DNA from: Shimia abyssi
Lineage (GTDB): Bacteria; Pseudomonadota; Alphaproteobacteria; Rhodobacterales; Rhodobacteraceae
Direction: 5' to 3'
Length of the DNA stretch: 64,000 nt
Assembly: GCF_003014475.1 (NCBI RefSeq)
Contig: NZ_PYGJ01000016.1
Coordinates: 44,569 to 108,568 of the forward strand
Made by a program: the position numbers and the translations under genes. The first letter of the stretch is position 1. Every line of letters starts with the position of its first letter. Shown here piece after piece: positions 17,122 through 25,218 of the stretch. A model generated the notes under the pieces. It was not told the DNA's origin, ran no database searches, and saw only the letters and a list, made by a program, of their open reading frames with translations.

Positions 17122-18507
17122 TCACTCTTTACTACTCTCCATCGCTACTTCGTCTCTTCGCCAACTTCCTAGCAGGAGTCTTTTAAACGCCGCGTATGTT
17201 TCATCGAAAGTGGCGCGACCACGGATATAAGTTTCGCGATTGAAATCCCGATAGTCAGCCTCATAGATACCGCTTACCTGCTCTCCAGCTTGACCAATCA
17301 ATGCTGTGAAATCTTGGCGATAGGGCAGGAGAGTTTCAGGAAGGTAGGACTGAATCAGGTTAGCCATTTCCGATTGTTGATTTTTGTCATATCGGGTGAG
17401 TAGAGCACAGACCGCATCCCATTCAAACTGCAGTTCCTCAGCTCCAAGAGCTCTGGCGGCTACATTCTCTGCATCTTCAATGGAAGCAAATGTAGAATGA
17501 AGCATGTCAAAGAAACGGCCGGTTGAGTCAAACTCCAAGAAGTTTGCACCTGTCGGAACTAGGACAATGTCCGCAGCCGCAAGGCCATTGATTGTTAGAT
17601 AACCGAGGGCAGGGGGAGTATCCAAGAAGATGATATCGTATTCCGTGAGGATGCTGTCTTGCGCGAGGATCTCCGAAAGAGCATCCCAGAGTTTCCAAGT
17701 CCGTGATCCCATTCTCCATACAGGAATCTGAAATTCCGTCCAATAGAGATCAAGCTGTGCTCCAATAAGATCTATGTTGGGCCAGTGTGTTTTTTGGATT
17801 AGGCTCTGGGCATTTTTCTTCAAAGCTTCCGAAAGCGTGTCGTCAAGCGGAATTGGTGGGTCCCCCCTGTCCGATCGTTTCTTGTTCTCGCGGCGTAGGT
17901 GTTCTGCATAGTGCCGCGCAAGTAATGGGAATACGGTTCCCCATTCGTCATCAACGTACCCATTAAACATAGACGTCATTGAGCCCTGACTATCCAAATC
18001 TATGGCTAGTACTTTGTAACCATCAAGCGCAGCGGACATCGCAAGGTGGGCTGTAGTCGAAGTTTTTCCAACGCCGCCCTTAAATGAAGCAACTGTTACA
18101 ATCTTGGCTGGCAAACTTTTTGGTCGATAGGGAAGATATTCTTTTGCCTTGGAGCCTTCGGCTGCAAAAAATTGCCGAAGCGTAAGAACTTCGTCCATAG
18201 AAAACCATTTTGAGCCCCCTTCTACTTCTGAACGCCCCTGAGGAAGCGCGGGGTTTTGTCGTAAAACACGTCTGAAGTGCGCTGTCGCAACGGGAATAAG
18301 GTAGCGTGTGATTTCCCAAGTCGAGAACAACCGAAGTTTTTTTTCTCCGCGAGTATCGATGCCGCGACTGCGAAGATCTGAACGCCCCCTAAAACAGGCG
18401 TTCGCAATATTCTCGAAGTCCTTTGTGGTAACCGGTGATTCGACAATTTTCATTGCGGCATCTGGTGAAATGGCAAAGTAGGGGGGTGGTGGAGGGGATG
18501 ATTTCAT
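17122..18507 (-). CDS. parA: ParA-family partition ATPase
   Basis: 461-residue partition ATPase of the type that carries an N-terminal DNA-binding region (MerR-like, about residues 60-125), allowing it to repress its own promoter. The deviant Walker A motif is VASFKGGVGKTSTTAHLAMS, Walker A' IDLDSQGSMTSMF, and Walker B IIFLDTPPALGYLTINGL. It works with the ParB encoded just downstream to segregate the replicon. The start at 18507 is an ATG. Upstream is an AT-rich region with a spaced inverted repeat (TGTATC...GATACA at about 18524-18562) that could be its operator. It is divergent from repA. Confidence 0.92.
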   Translation of the reverse strand: MKSSPPPPPYFAISPDAAMKIVESPVTTKDFENIANACFRGRSDLRSRGIDTRGEKKLRLFSTWEITRYLIPVATAHFRRVLRQNPALPQGRSEVEGGSKWFSMDEVLTLRQFFAAEGSKAKEYLPYRPKSLPAKIVTVASFKGGVGKTSTTAHLAMSAALDGYKVLAIDLDSQGSMTSMFNGYVDDEWGTVFPLLARHYAEHLRRENKKRSDRGDPPIPLDDTLSEALKKNAQSLIQKTHWPNIDLIGAQLDLYWTEFQIPVWRMGSRTWKLWDALSEILAQDSILTEYDIIFLDTPPALGYLTINGLAAADIVLVPTGANFLEFDSTGRFFDMLHSTFASIEDAENVAARALGAEELQFEWDAVCALLTRYDKNQQSEMANLIQSYLPETLLPYRQDFTALIGQAGEQVSGIYEADYRDFNRETYIRGRATFDETYAAFKRLLLGSWRRDEVAMESSKE

Positions 18508-18903
18508 ATGATCCTCGGCCTGATGTATCGTCTATACCGCTATGTACCCAAATTATTGATACATGTAAATATTTTAGCAACATATATATAATTAATACAT
18601 TGTTTTCAATATCTTATCTGGAAATCGTCCATTTAGTCGACTTGATGGGCTACTTAGTTATATTTTAGTTATCTCTGTTATAGTGATCTTGGTAACTTAT
18701 TAACACACTGAAATTAAACATATAATATGGGCTTATTGTGATCTAGGTGACTCTGATACCACACAAAAGTGACTCTGGTACCACAGTTGTATGACTCCGA
18801 TCCCACACTTCAGATTGTGGACCTTGTGAAGGTAACTGACTACGATGAAGGCGTGGGGTGTTAATGAAACTACGAAAAACCCGTAGAGGTGAATGCAGTA
18901 CCA
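18508..18903. other. AT-rich replication/partition control region
   Basis: Roughly 400 bases between divergent parA and repA. The parA-proximal half is very AT-rich (ATATATATAATTAATACATTG around 18582-18602 in part), as expected for an unwinding region. Two similar 19-base segments, TTATAGTGATCTTGGTAAC (18678-18696) and TTATTGTGATCTAGGTGAC (18733-18751), match at 16 of 19 positions. The three repA iterons follow at 18747-18808. This is the best candidate for the replication origin. Confidence 0.6.
18747..18808 (+). repeat. Three phased iterons (probable replication origin)
   Basis: Direct repeats GTGACTCTGATACCACAC (18747-18764), GTGACTCTGGTACCACAG (18769-18786) and ATGACTCCGATCCCACAC (18791-18808) start exactly 22 bases apart, about two helical turns. 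They lie ~100 bases before the repA start. Such iterons bind initiators of this kind and set copy number. Confidence 0.8.
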
Positions 18904-19908
18904 ATGACTAAGAAAGCTCTGTTTGATGGGTCTGTAGGATTGGGCCAAGGTGACTTTTTTGTATGTGATGTTTTCGATGCGATTCCAAAGAATGATATGG
19001 TATCAATGGAGCATCCACTATTTTCTCTTTCGACACGCCCAGACCGGCGTGTTTTGCACTACGAGCACAACGGGAACTCGATTCAAGTTATTCCGTCGGT
19101 CAAGGGTCTCGCGACCATTCATGATAAGGATATTCTGATTTATTGCATTAGCCAGCTCATGGCTGCTCTAAACCTTGGGCGCTTGGTTAGCAGAACACTT
19201 CATTTGAAAGCGGCAGACCTACTTTCGGCGACAAATAGGGATGCGTCTGGGGATGGCTATAAACGCTTGAAGGATGCGTTCGAAAGATTGGCTGGGACAC
19301 GTATTACAACGAACATAGCGACTGGTGAGACTTCGACGACGAGCGGTTTCGGCTTGATTGAAAATTGGCGAATTGTTCGGAAAGCGAAAAGCGGCCGAAT
19401 GGTCAATGTGGTGGTGACGCTTTCAGAGTGGCTTTTCCGGGCTGTTATGTCCAAGTCGATTCTGACAATTAGTAGGGACTATTTTCAGCTTCGCAAACCG
19501 TTAGAACGACGGATATATGAGTTGAGCCGTAAGCATTGCGGACGTCAACCAGAGTGGCGGGTTTCTGTCGAAACGCTACTAAAGAAATCAGGCTCAGCTT
19601 CCCCTCGACGCGTGTTCCGAAAAATGCTCAGGGATATGATTTCTGCTGACAACCTTCCAGATTATCGTCTTGAGGAGGAACCTGGAGATATTATCTGTGT
19701 TACGCGGAGAGACAGCGTCGTAGATGTCTCCAATGCCCCCGTTCTCAAACCAGAGGTGTATGATGAAATACGGGGGTTGATGCCGGGTTATGATGTTTAT
19801 GCGCTTGAGGCAGAATGGCGCCGGGTTTGGATGCTATCTGGACAACCCCGCTTTAGGAGCCCGGATAAGGCGTTCATCGGTTGGGTGAAAAAGAGATCTC
19901 AAGGGTAA
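18904..19908 (+). CDS. repA: Plasmid replication initiator RepA (RPA family)
   Basis: 334-residue initiator of the Pfam RPA type. Diagnostic stretches include MEHPLFSLSTRPDRRVLHYE, IQVIPSVKGLATIHDKDILI, YCISQLMAALNLGR, RLKDAFERLAGTRITTNI and YFQLRKPLERRIYELSRKHC. The fold has two winged-helix units, which would bind the iterons just upstream. The start is uncertain: the ATG at 18904 has AGAGG about 14 bases upstream, and a GTG at 18889 in the same frame is also possible but lacks its own ribosome-binding site. It is divergent from parAB. The RepA plus ParAB arrangement matches the RepA replicon class of Roseobacter plasmids. Confidence 0.9.
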   Translation: MTKKALFDGSVGLGQGDFFVCDVFDAIPKNDMVSMEHPLFSLSTRPDRRVLHYEHNGNSIQVIPSVKGLATIHDKDILIYCISQLMAALNLGRLVSRTLHLKAADLLSATNRDASGDGYKRLKDAFERLAGTRITTNIATGETSTTSGFGLIENWRIVRKAKSGRMVNVVVTLSEWLFRAVMSKSILTISRDYFQLRKPLERRIYELSRKHCGRQPEWRVSVETLLKKSGSASPRRVFRKMLRDMISADNLPDYRLEEEPGDIICVTRRDSVVDVSNAPVLKPEVYDEIRGLMPGYDVYALEAEWRRVWMLSGQPRFRSPDKAFIGWVKKRSQG

Positions 19909-19977
19909 GTGAAGTGCCTTGTGGCGACTTCATCCAGATTTCAGAAAATCAATATCATTCAGTGCTTTGAGGAGGCT

Positions 19978-20034
19978 GATCAGTTCCACCTAAGTGGTCC
20001 GATGTGAATGTTAGTGCATGATTGCCTGGGTTGG
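19978..20034. repeat. Degenerate repeat shared with 48411-48468
   Basis: A 57-base segment starting GATCAGTTCCACCTAAGTGG and containing TGTTAGTGCATGATTG matches the segment at 48411-48468 at most positions. A third partial copy lies at 15791-15823. Probably the end of a decayed insertion sequence. Confidence 0.5.
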
Positions 20035-20140
20035 GGTTTTCGTAACGGGGCTGCGGTATGTTGCATAAGCAAGCAGTTGTTTTTAAATGGATTTTGTCGC
20101 GTTAATCTGATTAAATCATTGATTTCATTGAATATGGTCC

Positions 20141-20323
20141 TCAACGTCGTTCATTTGCTGCATTTTGTGGGTCCTCTCTTTCATTCTGACCCGTATTTCT
20201 GTGCTGCTCGAGATCAAAGGTGATGGTGCCTTTGAGGTTGATATGAGCATGTGCGATCGGGGCGATCTGGCGCATGTGGGTTTTGGGAACCGCCGAGAAG
20301 TCGAAAGTCGAGGGGGTGCCCAT
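20141..20323 (-). pseudogene. Small frame resembling a Tn3-family transposase tail
   Basis: 60-codon minus-strand frame with the coherent sequence THMRQIAPIAHAHINLKGTI followed by TFDLEQHR. The ISPLxxxHINLxGxYxF-like pattern resembles the C-terminal end of Tn3-family transposases. It overlaps a decayed gene on the other strand. It may be a transposon end or an intact small gene of unknown role; the call is weak. Confidence 0.3.
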
Positions 20324-20570
20324 GATCGTCTCGGGTGCCACCGACTGGACTGATGTCGATTTGATATTCAACACGCTCGACAAGGTTCGCGAGCGGATCA
20401 GGCAGAACCGCAATCAGGAGATCTTTCTCTGCCACAAGGGGCAAGCACGGGGCGGAGATGATTGCGGCTCGGTGGGCGCGAGCACGCGCTGAACCTCGGG
20501 CAGAAGGCGGAAGTGAAAGGCCTGACGGTCATGCGGGTTGCGGACCCGGCGAAGAAGGCGTCGTAGGATT
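20290..20570 (+). pseudogene. Decayed DUF2493 (SLOG-like) gene
   Basis: The plus strand reads MIVSGATDWTDVDLIFNTLD then KVRERIRQNRNQEIFLCHKG in one frame, then KHGAEMIAARWARAR in another. This is the pattern of DUF2493 proteins (TGxxDWTDxxLIxxxLDKVR ... GAxxIAxRWAR) found on Rhodobacterales plasmids. The middle is shortened, a frameshift is present, and the end has lost the family sequence, so it is a pseudogene. Confidence 0.5.
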
Positions 20571-20579
20571 GAAGATAGG

Positions 20580-20611
20580 GGGTCGCGCTTAGCGCGGCCC
20601 TTTCGTCGTTT
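20580..20611 (+). terminator. Intrinsic terminator-like hairpin
   Basis: GGGTCGCGC-TTA-GCGCGGCCC (20580-20600), with one G-T pair, is followed by TTTCGTCGTTT. It lies just after the decayed DUF2493 gene and before the nucleotidyltransferase-fold gene, insulating the latter. Confidence 0.6.
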
Positions 20612-20673
20612 CTCAGGGATGTGGAGGTGCCCTCAAGTCCTTTTGCCTAGCAGTTTTATGTTTTGATAGGTAC

Positions 20674-21723
20674 ATGCGTGCCAAGCAAAACTTGGAAATG
20701 ATTGGCATGATACCTCTCAGCAGCATCGCTATGAGCGCGTACACTGATCTGGTGCGTCTCCTGAAGGACGACGCCTTGTCCGGTGTCGAAGGCAAGCCCA
20801 CGCTCAAGGAACGCGGCGACAATGCCTATTGGTACGCCGCGCGCCGTGTCGGAACCGAAATGCAGTTCATCTATATCGGCGAGGACAGCGACGAGACGCG
20901 CGCGCGCATCGACCGGATTGAAGAGCTGCGCGCGACTGCCAAGGAGCGGCAAGCGGAACGGTCGAGGCTGGTGCGACTCTTGCGTGCCGAAGGCATGACG
21001 CCCACCGACCGGGCGACTGGTTCAATCCTGTCGGCCATGGCCGCAGCCGGTACCTTTCGCTTGGGTGGTACCATCGTCGGGACGAATGCCTTCCGCCTCT
21101 ATGAAGGCGAGCTTGGTGTTCGTTTACCCTTGGGGGGCATGGCCAATACCGGCGACATCGACATCGCCCAGTTCGAAAAACTGAGCGTGGCGTTGCAGGA
21201 TCAGGTCGACCCGGGTCTGGCCGAGACTTTCTCGGCACTAAAATTTGATCCTTTGCCGGCTATTGACCAAGGTCGGACCTGGCGTTGGGCCCAGGGTGGC
21301 AGCGGCCAGTTGGTCGAATTCCTGACCCCGGCCTTCGGAGATGAGACCATCCGAGAGCTGCCCGCCTTGGGCGTGAACGCCCAAGCGTTGAATTATCTCA
21401 ACTTCCTGATCGCCGAGCCAATCCATGCGGCGGCGATCTATAGATCTGGTATTCTCGTGCAGGTGCCGCGCCCGGAACGCTATGCGATCCACAAGCTGAT
21501 CATTGCCGATCGAAGGCGTGACGGAGCGGGGAGCCTCAAATCGGCGAAGGACCGGGAGCAGGCAGCGTTCCTGATTGAGGCTATGGCCGAGGACCGGCCC
21601 GATGATTTGGCCCGCGCCCATGCCACCGCTCTGGAGGTTGGCCCGCGTTGGCGCGAGCATATCGGGAACTCGCTGACGCGAATGCCCCAGGCCAAGGCAA
21701 TCATCGACAGCTTGGGCACGTAA
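20674..21723 (+). CDS. GSU2403-type nucleotidyltransferase-fold protein
   Basis: 349-residue protein of the NTP_transf_8 / GSU2403 type. Seen features are a helical N-terminal part with a charged stretch (DETRARIDRIEELRATAKER), the nucleotidyltransferase core with the glycine-rich strand IVGTNAFRLYEGEL, an acidic pair NTGDIDIAQFEKLSVAL, and a C-terminal helical part (YAIHKLIIADRRR, then DREQAAFLIEAMAED). Family members sit in plasmid and genomic-island cargo and are suspected of acting as toxins or RNA/protein modifiers, but no reaction is established here. It stands alone between a terminator-like hairpin and IS remnants, so it is probably monocistronic. Base composition is higher in GC than nearby repA. 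Confidence 0.65.
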   Translation: MRAKQNLEMIGMIPLSSIAMSAYTDLVRLLKDDALSGVEGKPTLKERGDNAYWYAARRVGTEMQFIYIGEDSDETRARIDRIEELRATAKERQAERSRLVRLLRAEGMTPTDRATGSILSAMAAAGTFRLGGTIVGTNAFRLYEGELGVRLPLGGMANTGDIDIAQFEKLSVALQDQVDPGLAETFSALKFDPLPAIDQGRTWRWAQGGSGQLVEFLTPAFGDETIRELPALGVNAQALNYLNFLIAEPIHAAAIYRSGILVQVPRPERYAIHKLIIADRRRDGAGSLKSAKDREQAAFLIEAMAEDRPDDLARAHATALEVGPRWREHIGNSLTRMPQAKAIIDSLGT

Positions 21724-21837
21724 CCGCCGCAACAAGGTCGGATGTGATAGGCAGTTTGCAGCAGCCGGCACCGTCATCCCCTCTCCATCGGTCCGTCGGC
21801 GCGCGGCCCATCTGCATCGCGTCTGGTGGGAGACGAT

Positions 21838-21976
21838 GCGTACCCCCCTCTGCCTGCTTCAAGATGCCCATGATCTGTGCGTCGCTATATCGTGCTGTCT
21901 TCATCAATAATCTCCTCAGATATCCTGCCGAGAAAATTCTACTTTTGAACACCACTAATTTTAGGGGGGATTACCA
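21838..21976 (-). pseudogene. IS3-family OrfA remnant with IS end
   Basis: The minus strand reads MKTARYSDAQIMGILKQAEG from an ATG at 21904, the start of an IS3-type OrfA, then loses the family sequence. Upstream lies the IS end GGTAATCCCCCCTAAAATTA (from 21976 leftward), followed by AAAAGTAGAATTTTCTCGG. The same end layout occurs at 24560. This is one truncated copy. Confidence 0.65.
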
Positions 21977-22051
21977 TGTGGATCGCACGGGGTCGGCCCG
22001 TTCGTGCCCTCTGCTGACGCTTCTGCAAGCACAAATACGGCTTCCACGGCG

Positions 22052-22161
22052 GGGCCGCGGAAGTCCACCTCAATTGCCAAGCCTTGGCGATTGAAGTCGT
22101 CCAGCACGTTCAGCGTTCGGAAGGACCGACCGTCTGCGAGTTGATCGGCCATGAAGTCCAT
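22052..22161 (-). pseudogene. IS3-family OrfB fragment
   Basis: The minus strand reads [20 protein letters not shown] followed by [14 protein letters not shown]. This is the conserved catalytic-domain start of IS3-type OrfB (the first Asp of the DDE triad). Sequence beyond about 22052 no longer matches. It abuts the left end of another IS3-family element at 22163. Confidence 0.7.
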
Positions 22162-22402
22162 GTGAGGTGCCCCTAGATTTGTAGACGCTTTGCTCCCTAA
22201 CTTTGAGGCGAGGAGGCCGACATGGGGACAAGCAATTACAGCGACGAGTTCAAGCAGGATGACCGTCTGGCGTCGCAAGCCAGAAAGCCGGGTGACAGTG
22301 CATTCCGATCAGGGCTCGCAATTCACCAGCCGGGAGTGGCAGACGTTCCTTCGTCAGCACAACCTGGAAGCCAGTATGAGCCGACGAGGGAACTGCCATG
22401 AC

Positions 22403-23666
22403 TGTGAATATGGTATTGCGGCTTGATGGCCTGACCCATGCTACGATTGACTGCGTGTCATTGCGTTGACGTGTCGACCGTCAAGTCGCCCCGACAACGG
22501 GCGAGATGTGACCTCATAGGAGCCTGACGGGGACGCCCCATCACAGTTCTGTCCTCTCGGATCGGTGCCTGGGCATGTCTCAAGCAACGAGGGCACTATG
22601 AAGACCACACATCCAGTTATCATCGGCATTGACACTCACAAAGCAACCCATGTTGCCGTCGCTATCAATACGCAAGGCACCCGGCTGGCGGCGCTGTCCA
22701 TTCCGGCAAATCCGAAGGGATACTTGGAGTTGGAACGCTGGTCGCGATCTCATGGACAGGTTCTTGCATTTGGAATTGAAGGAACGGGTTCGTATGGCGC
22801 GGGCCTCTCACGGTCTTTGCTCTCCCAGGGACACACCGTGGTTGAGGTTACGCGGCCAAATCGGCAGATGCGATACACGCAAGGCAAAACTGATAGCTTG
22901 GATGCGGAGGGTGCTGCACGATCCGTTCTCTCTGGGCAAGCAACAGCACTCCCCAAAACACAAACAGGGTCGTCAGAGATGATCCGGCACTTAAAGATTG
23001 CACGCGATACTGCCGTTAAATCACGCTCACAGGCGATGGTGACCCTAAAGACGTTGATCATCAACGCGCCTGCGGATCTGCGTGACGCGCTTGACCAAAT
23101 CCGAGGAAAGGTTGCTTTGATCCGGCATATTGCAGGGTTCAGACCCGGGGATATCGACACGACGCTTGCCTCAGCAAAAACCGCCATGCGCGCCTTGGCA
23201 CGCCGTTGGTTGTGGTTGCATGAAGAAATACTCGCACATGACAGAGAATTGGAACGTCTTGTCGCCAAACGCGCACCAGCTCTGATGGCCTCACACGGTA
23301 TTGCAACATTGACCATTGCAGAGATGTTGATCCTCGTTGGCGACGATCCAACACGCATCCATTCGGAAGCAGCCTTTGCGAAGCTCTGCGGAGTCTGTCC
23401 CATTCCTGCATCCAGCGGCAAAACCAACCGATTTCGTTTGAACCGAGGCGGCAATCGGCAAGCCAACGCAGCACTCTATCGTGTGGCCATCGTCAGAATG
23501 CGTAGCCACGAACCAACGCTTGCCTATGTCAAGAAACGCACGAAAGACGGAAAGAGCAAAAGCGAGATCATTCGATGCCTCAAACGCTACATCGTCCGTG
23601 AAATCTACAGCCATCTCTGTGTGCCGAAATCAGCCCAAATCGCTGCTTGACGAATATAGGAGCTTC
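22403..23666 (+). mobile_element. IS110-family insertion sequence
   Basis: About 1264 bases that split an IS3 OrfB reading frame between codons for ...NCHD and NAVAE. The boundaries are inferred from where the host frame stops and resumes (22402/22403 and 23666/23667), so they may be off by a few bases. As usual for IS110, no terminal inverted repeats and no long target duplication are seen. The transposase is intact, so this is potentially an active element. Confidence 0.75.
22598..23650 (+). CDS. IS110-family transposase
   Basis: 350-residue DEDD-type transposase. The N-terminal RuvC-like domain has IIGIDTHKATHVAVAIN (first Asp), FGIEGTGSYGAGLSR (Glu), and TDSLDAEGAAR (Asp pair). The C-terminal Transposase_20 domain has LILVGDDPTRIHSEAAFAKL and CPIPASSGKTNRFRLNRGGN with the catalytic Ser. 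I chose the ATG at 22598, four bases after GAGGG; a GTG at 22565 would add 11 residues. It appears full length and intact, unlike every other transposase in the window. Confidence 0.9.
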   Translation: MKTTHPVIIGIDTHKATHVAVAINTQGTRLAALSIPANPKGYLELERWSRSHGQVLAFGIEGTGSYGAGLSRSLLSQGHTVVEVTRPNRQMRYTQGKTDSLDAEGAARSVLSGQATALPKTQTGSSEMIRHLKIARDTAVKSRSQAMVTLKTLIINAPADLRDALDQIRGKVALIRHIAGFRPGDIDTTLASAKTAMRALARRWLWLHEEILAHDRELERLVAKRAPALMASHGIATLTIAEMLILVGDDPTRIHSEAAFAKLCGVCPIPASSGKTNRFRLNRGGNRQANAALYRVAIVRMRSHEPTLAYVKKRTKDGKSKSEIIRCLKRYIVREIYSHLCVPKSAQIAA

Positions 23667-23946
23667 AACGCTGTGGCTGAGAGCTTCTTTCAACTCCTGA
23701 AACGGGAGCGGATCAGACGCCGGATATATCCAACCCGAGAAGATGCGAGGCGGGACGTCTTCGAATACATCGAGCTGTTCTACAACCCGAAACGCAAGCA
23801 CACCAACAACGGCATGCTGTCGCCCCCTATCACACATGCCTTGCATGTGTTGCCGGGCATTGGTTGACTTCGAAATCAGACAGCAGAAACTGAACCAGGC
23901 AGGTGTCTAGGAAACTAGGGGTACCTCACAGCAACAGGCCTGTCTC

Positions 23947-24168
23947 TTACTTGGGCTCTTTGTCAGAAGCCAATAAAAACTCAATTTTTTTAATCTTTTC
24001 CCTGAGTTCCATGTTGTCCCGATGTGCCAACCTTAGCGTGTTGTGTGTAGCTCTCGCCGCCTTCCGCAAGCGCCCCACAATCTGCGCGTCTAAGTGGCAC
24101 CCATCAGCAACCAAGCGTTCCTCCAATGCCTTTGCGTCAATTATCTTTTTGTCAAAACGATCCGGCAA
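23947..24168 (-). CDS. Small coiled-coil frame, possibly a truncated gene
   Basis: 73-residue frame with coherent, heptad-like sequence: IIDAKALEERLVADGCHLDA, then RLRKAARATHNTLRLAHRDN and LREKIKKIEFLLASD. The only start is a TTG with AGGAG eight bases upstream; the in-frame sequence extends upstream a few codons (GLAKVGDHE) to a stop that lies in IS debris. It may be the 3' end of a gene cut by the IS. Function unknown. Confidence 0.4.
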   Translation of the reverse strand: MPDRFDKKIIDAKALEERLVADGCHLDAQIVGRLRKAARATHNTLRLAHRDNMELREKIKKIEFLLASDKEPK

Positions 24169-24289
24169 TTCATGGTCTCCTACTTTGGCTAGCCCTTAAT
24201 GAGGCTTAGACGTACCCCACTGCCCAGAATATCTGTTTTCTAAGGTTGAAATTCGAGAAATACCAGTAATGCAAATTGGCATTTCATGT

Positions 24290-24563
24290 GGTTCAAGCGC
24301 CGGTTCTCATCCGTAATCGACCCCATCTCGGAAATAAACGATTCGCCTGTGCCGCCAAACTGTGTGCGTCACTTGTCGAAACTTGTGCTGCGCATCCCGT
24401 ATTCCGAACACAGCTCCGAAACGCGCATACCACTCTCCGTCTGCTTTAGGAGGTCCATTATCTGTGCGTCGGCATATCGTGCTATCTTCATAAAAAACCT
24501 CCTTAGTTATAGTGCCAAGAAAATTCTACTTTTGAGTTCCTCCAATTTAAGGAGGGATTACCC
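24290..24563 (-). pseudogene. IS3-family OrfA remnant with IS end
   Basis: From an ATG at 24491 (minus strand) the sequence reads MKIARYADAQIMDLLKQTES, then RVSELCSEYGMRSTSFDK, a stop, and RTQFGGTGESF. This is IS3 OrfA with an in-frame stop in the helix-turn-helix region. The end GGTAATCCCTCC (24563 leftward) and AAAAGTAGAATTTTC match the copy at 21838-21976. The end touches the last codon of the capsule ABC ATPase gene. Confidence 0.75.
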
Positions 24564-25211
24564 CATGTTGGCGTTGTGATGGCTGATTGCTTCTTCTACA
24601 TCCTCAAAATACCTTAGCTGACCTCCTTCCAACACTACACCTGCCTGACATAGTTCACGGATTTGTGACATTGAGTGCGATACAACGATTGCTCCGCTGT
24701 CTTGCATACGATCCTTGAAGATTTGCCCGCTTATCTTGCGGAATGCTGCGTCACCGACGCTTGTAACTTCATCAACGAGGTAGGTATCAAATCTGATACC
24801 CATTGAGGCCCCGAATGCGAGCCGGGATTTCATGCCCGAAGAATAACTTCTGACTGGCATGTGAAAGTGTGCGCCCAGCTGGGCGAAATCTTCAACAAAG
24901 CTCACTAATGAATCACTGTCGGTACCATATATCCTCGCAATAAAACGCGTGTTTTGCGCACCGGTTAGATCATGGTGGAAACTGCCAGCAAACCCGACAG
25001 GCCAAGATATGGTGCCATCGGACCATACTTTTCCCGAATCCGGACGAGATGTACCCGCGATAATTCTCAGAAGAGTCGACTTCCCGGTTCCATTGCGCCC
25101 GAGCAGGCCAACTGATACGCCGGTGGGAAAAACGGCATTGATTCCGCCTGCGACGATTTTTTCACCGGCGTTGGTTCTGAAGCGTTTACGTAGTTCCTCT
25201 AATCTGATCAC
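24558..25211 (-). CDS. kpsT: Capsule polysaccharide ABC transporter ATPase (KpsT-like)
   Basis: 217-residue ABC ATPase that would power export of a lipid-linked polysaccharide across the inner membrane. Walker A is LLGRNGTGKSTLLRI, the signature is YSSGMKSRLAFG, Walker B is TYLVDEVTSVGD, and the switch His is in AIVVSHSMSQ. I chose the GTG at 25211 (VIRLEELRKRF), the normal family start, eight bases after the kpsE stop and preceded by GAGGGC. The stop codon TAA (24558-24560) is provided by the terminal GGTAA of an IS3 remnant, so the last residues may differ from the ancestral protein, although the length is normal. Confidence 0.88.
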   Translation of the reverse strand: MIRLEELRKRFRTNAGEKIVAGGINAVFPTGVSVGLLGRNGTGKSTLLRIIAGTSRPDSGKVWSDGTISWPVGFAGSFHHDLTGAQNTRFIARIYGTDSDSLVSFVEDFAQLGAHFHMPVRSYSSGMKSRLAFGASMGIRFDTYLVDEVTSVGDAAFRKISGQIFKDRMQDSGAIVVSHSMSQIRELCQAGVVLEGGQLRYFEDVEEAISHHNANMG

Positions 25212-25218
25212 ATCGCCC

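Larger units (their letters stand above)
22163..23928 (+). mobile_element. IS3-family element interrupted by an IS110 element
   Basis: Left end TGAGGTGCCCCTAG (22163) and right end CTAGGGGTACCTCA (to 23928) are imperfect inverted repeats. OrfA starts at 22222 ([11 protein letters not shown]) but is cut short by an internal deletion. OrfB fragments read [20 protein letters not shown], then MSRRGNCHD up to 22402, resuming at 23667 as NAVAESFFQLLKRERIRRR and ending LFYNPKRKHTNNGMLSP. Between the two OrfB halves lies an IS110 element. A second copy of the left end and OrfA start is at 43000-43151. The element cannot move by itself. Confidence 0.8.

Noticed and set aside
19911..19931. Hairpin after repA (GAAGTGCC ... 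GGCGACTTC)
   Set aside because: Stem has a bulge and no T run follows; too weak to call a terminator.
22750..23466. 238-codon minus-strand frame
   Set aside because: Antisense to an intact IS110 transposase.
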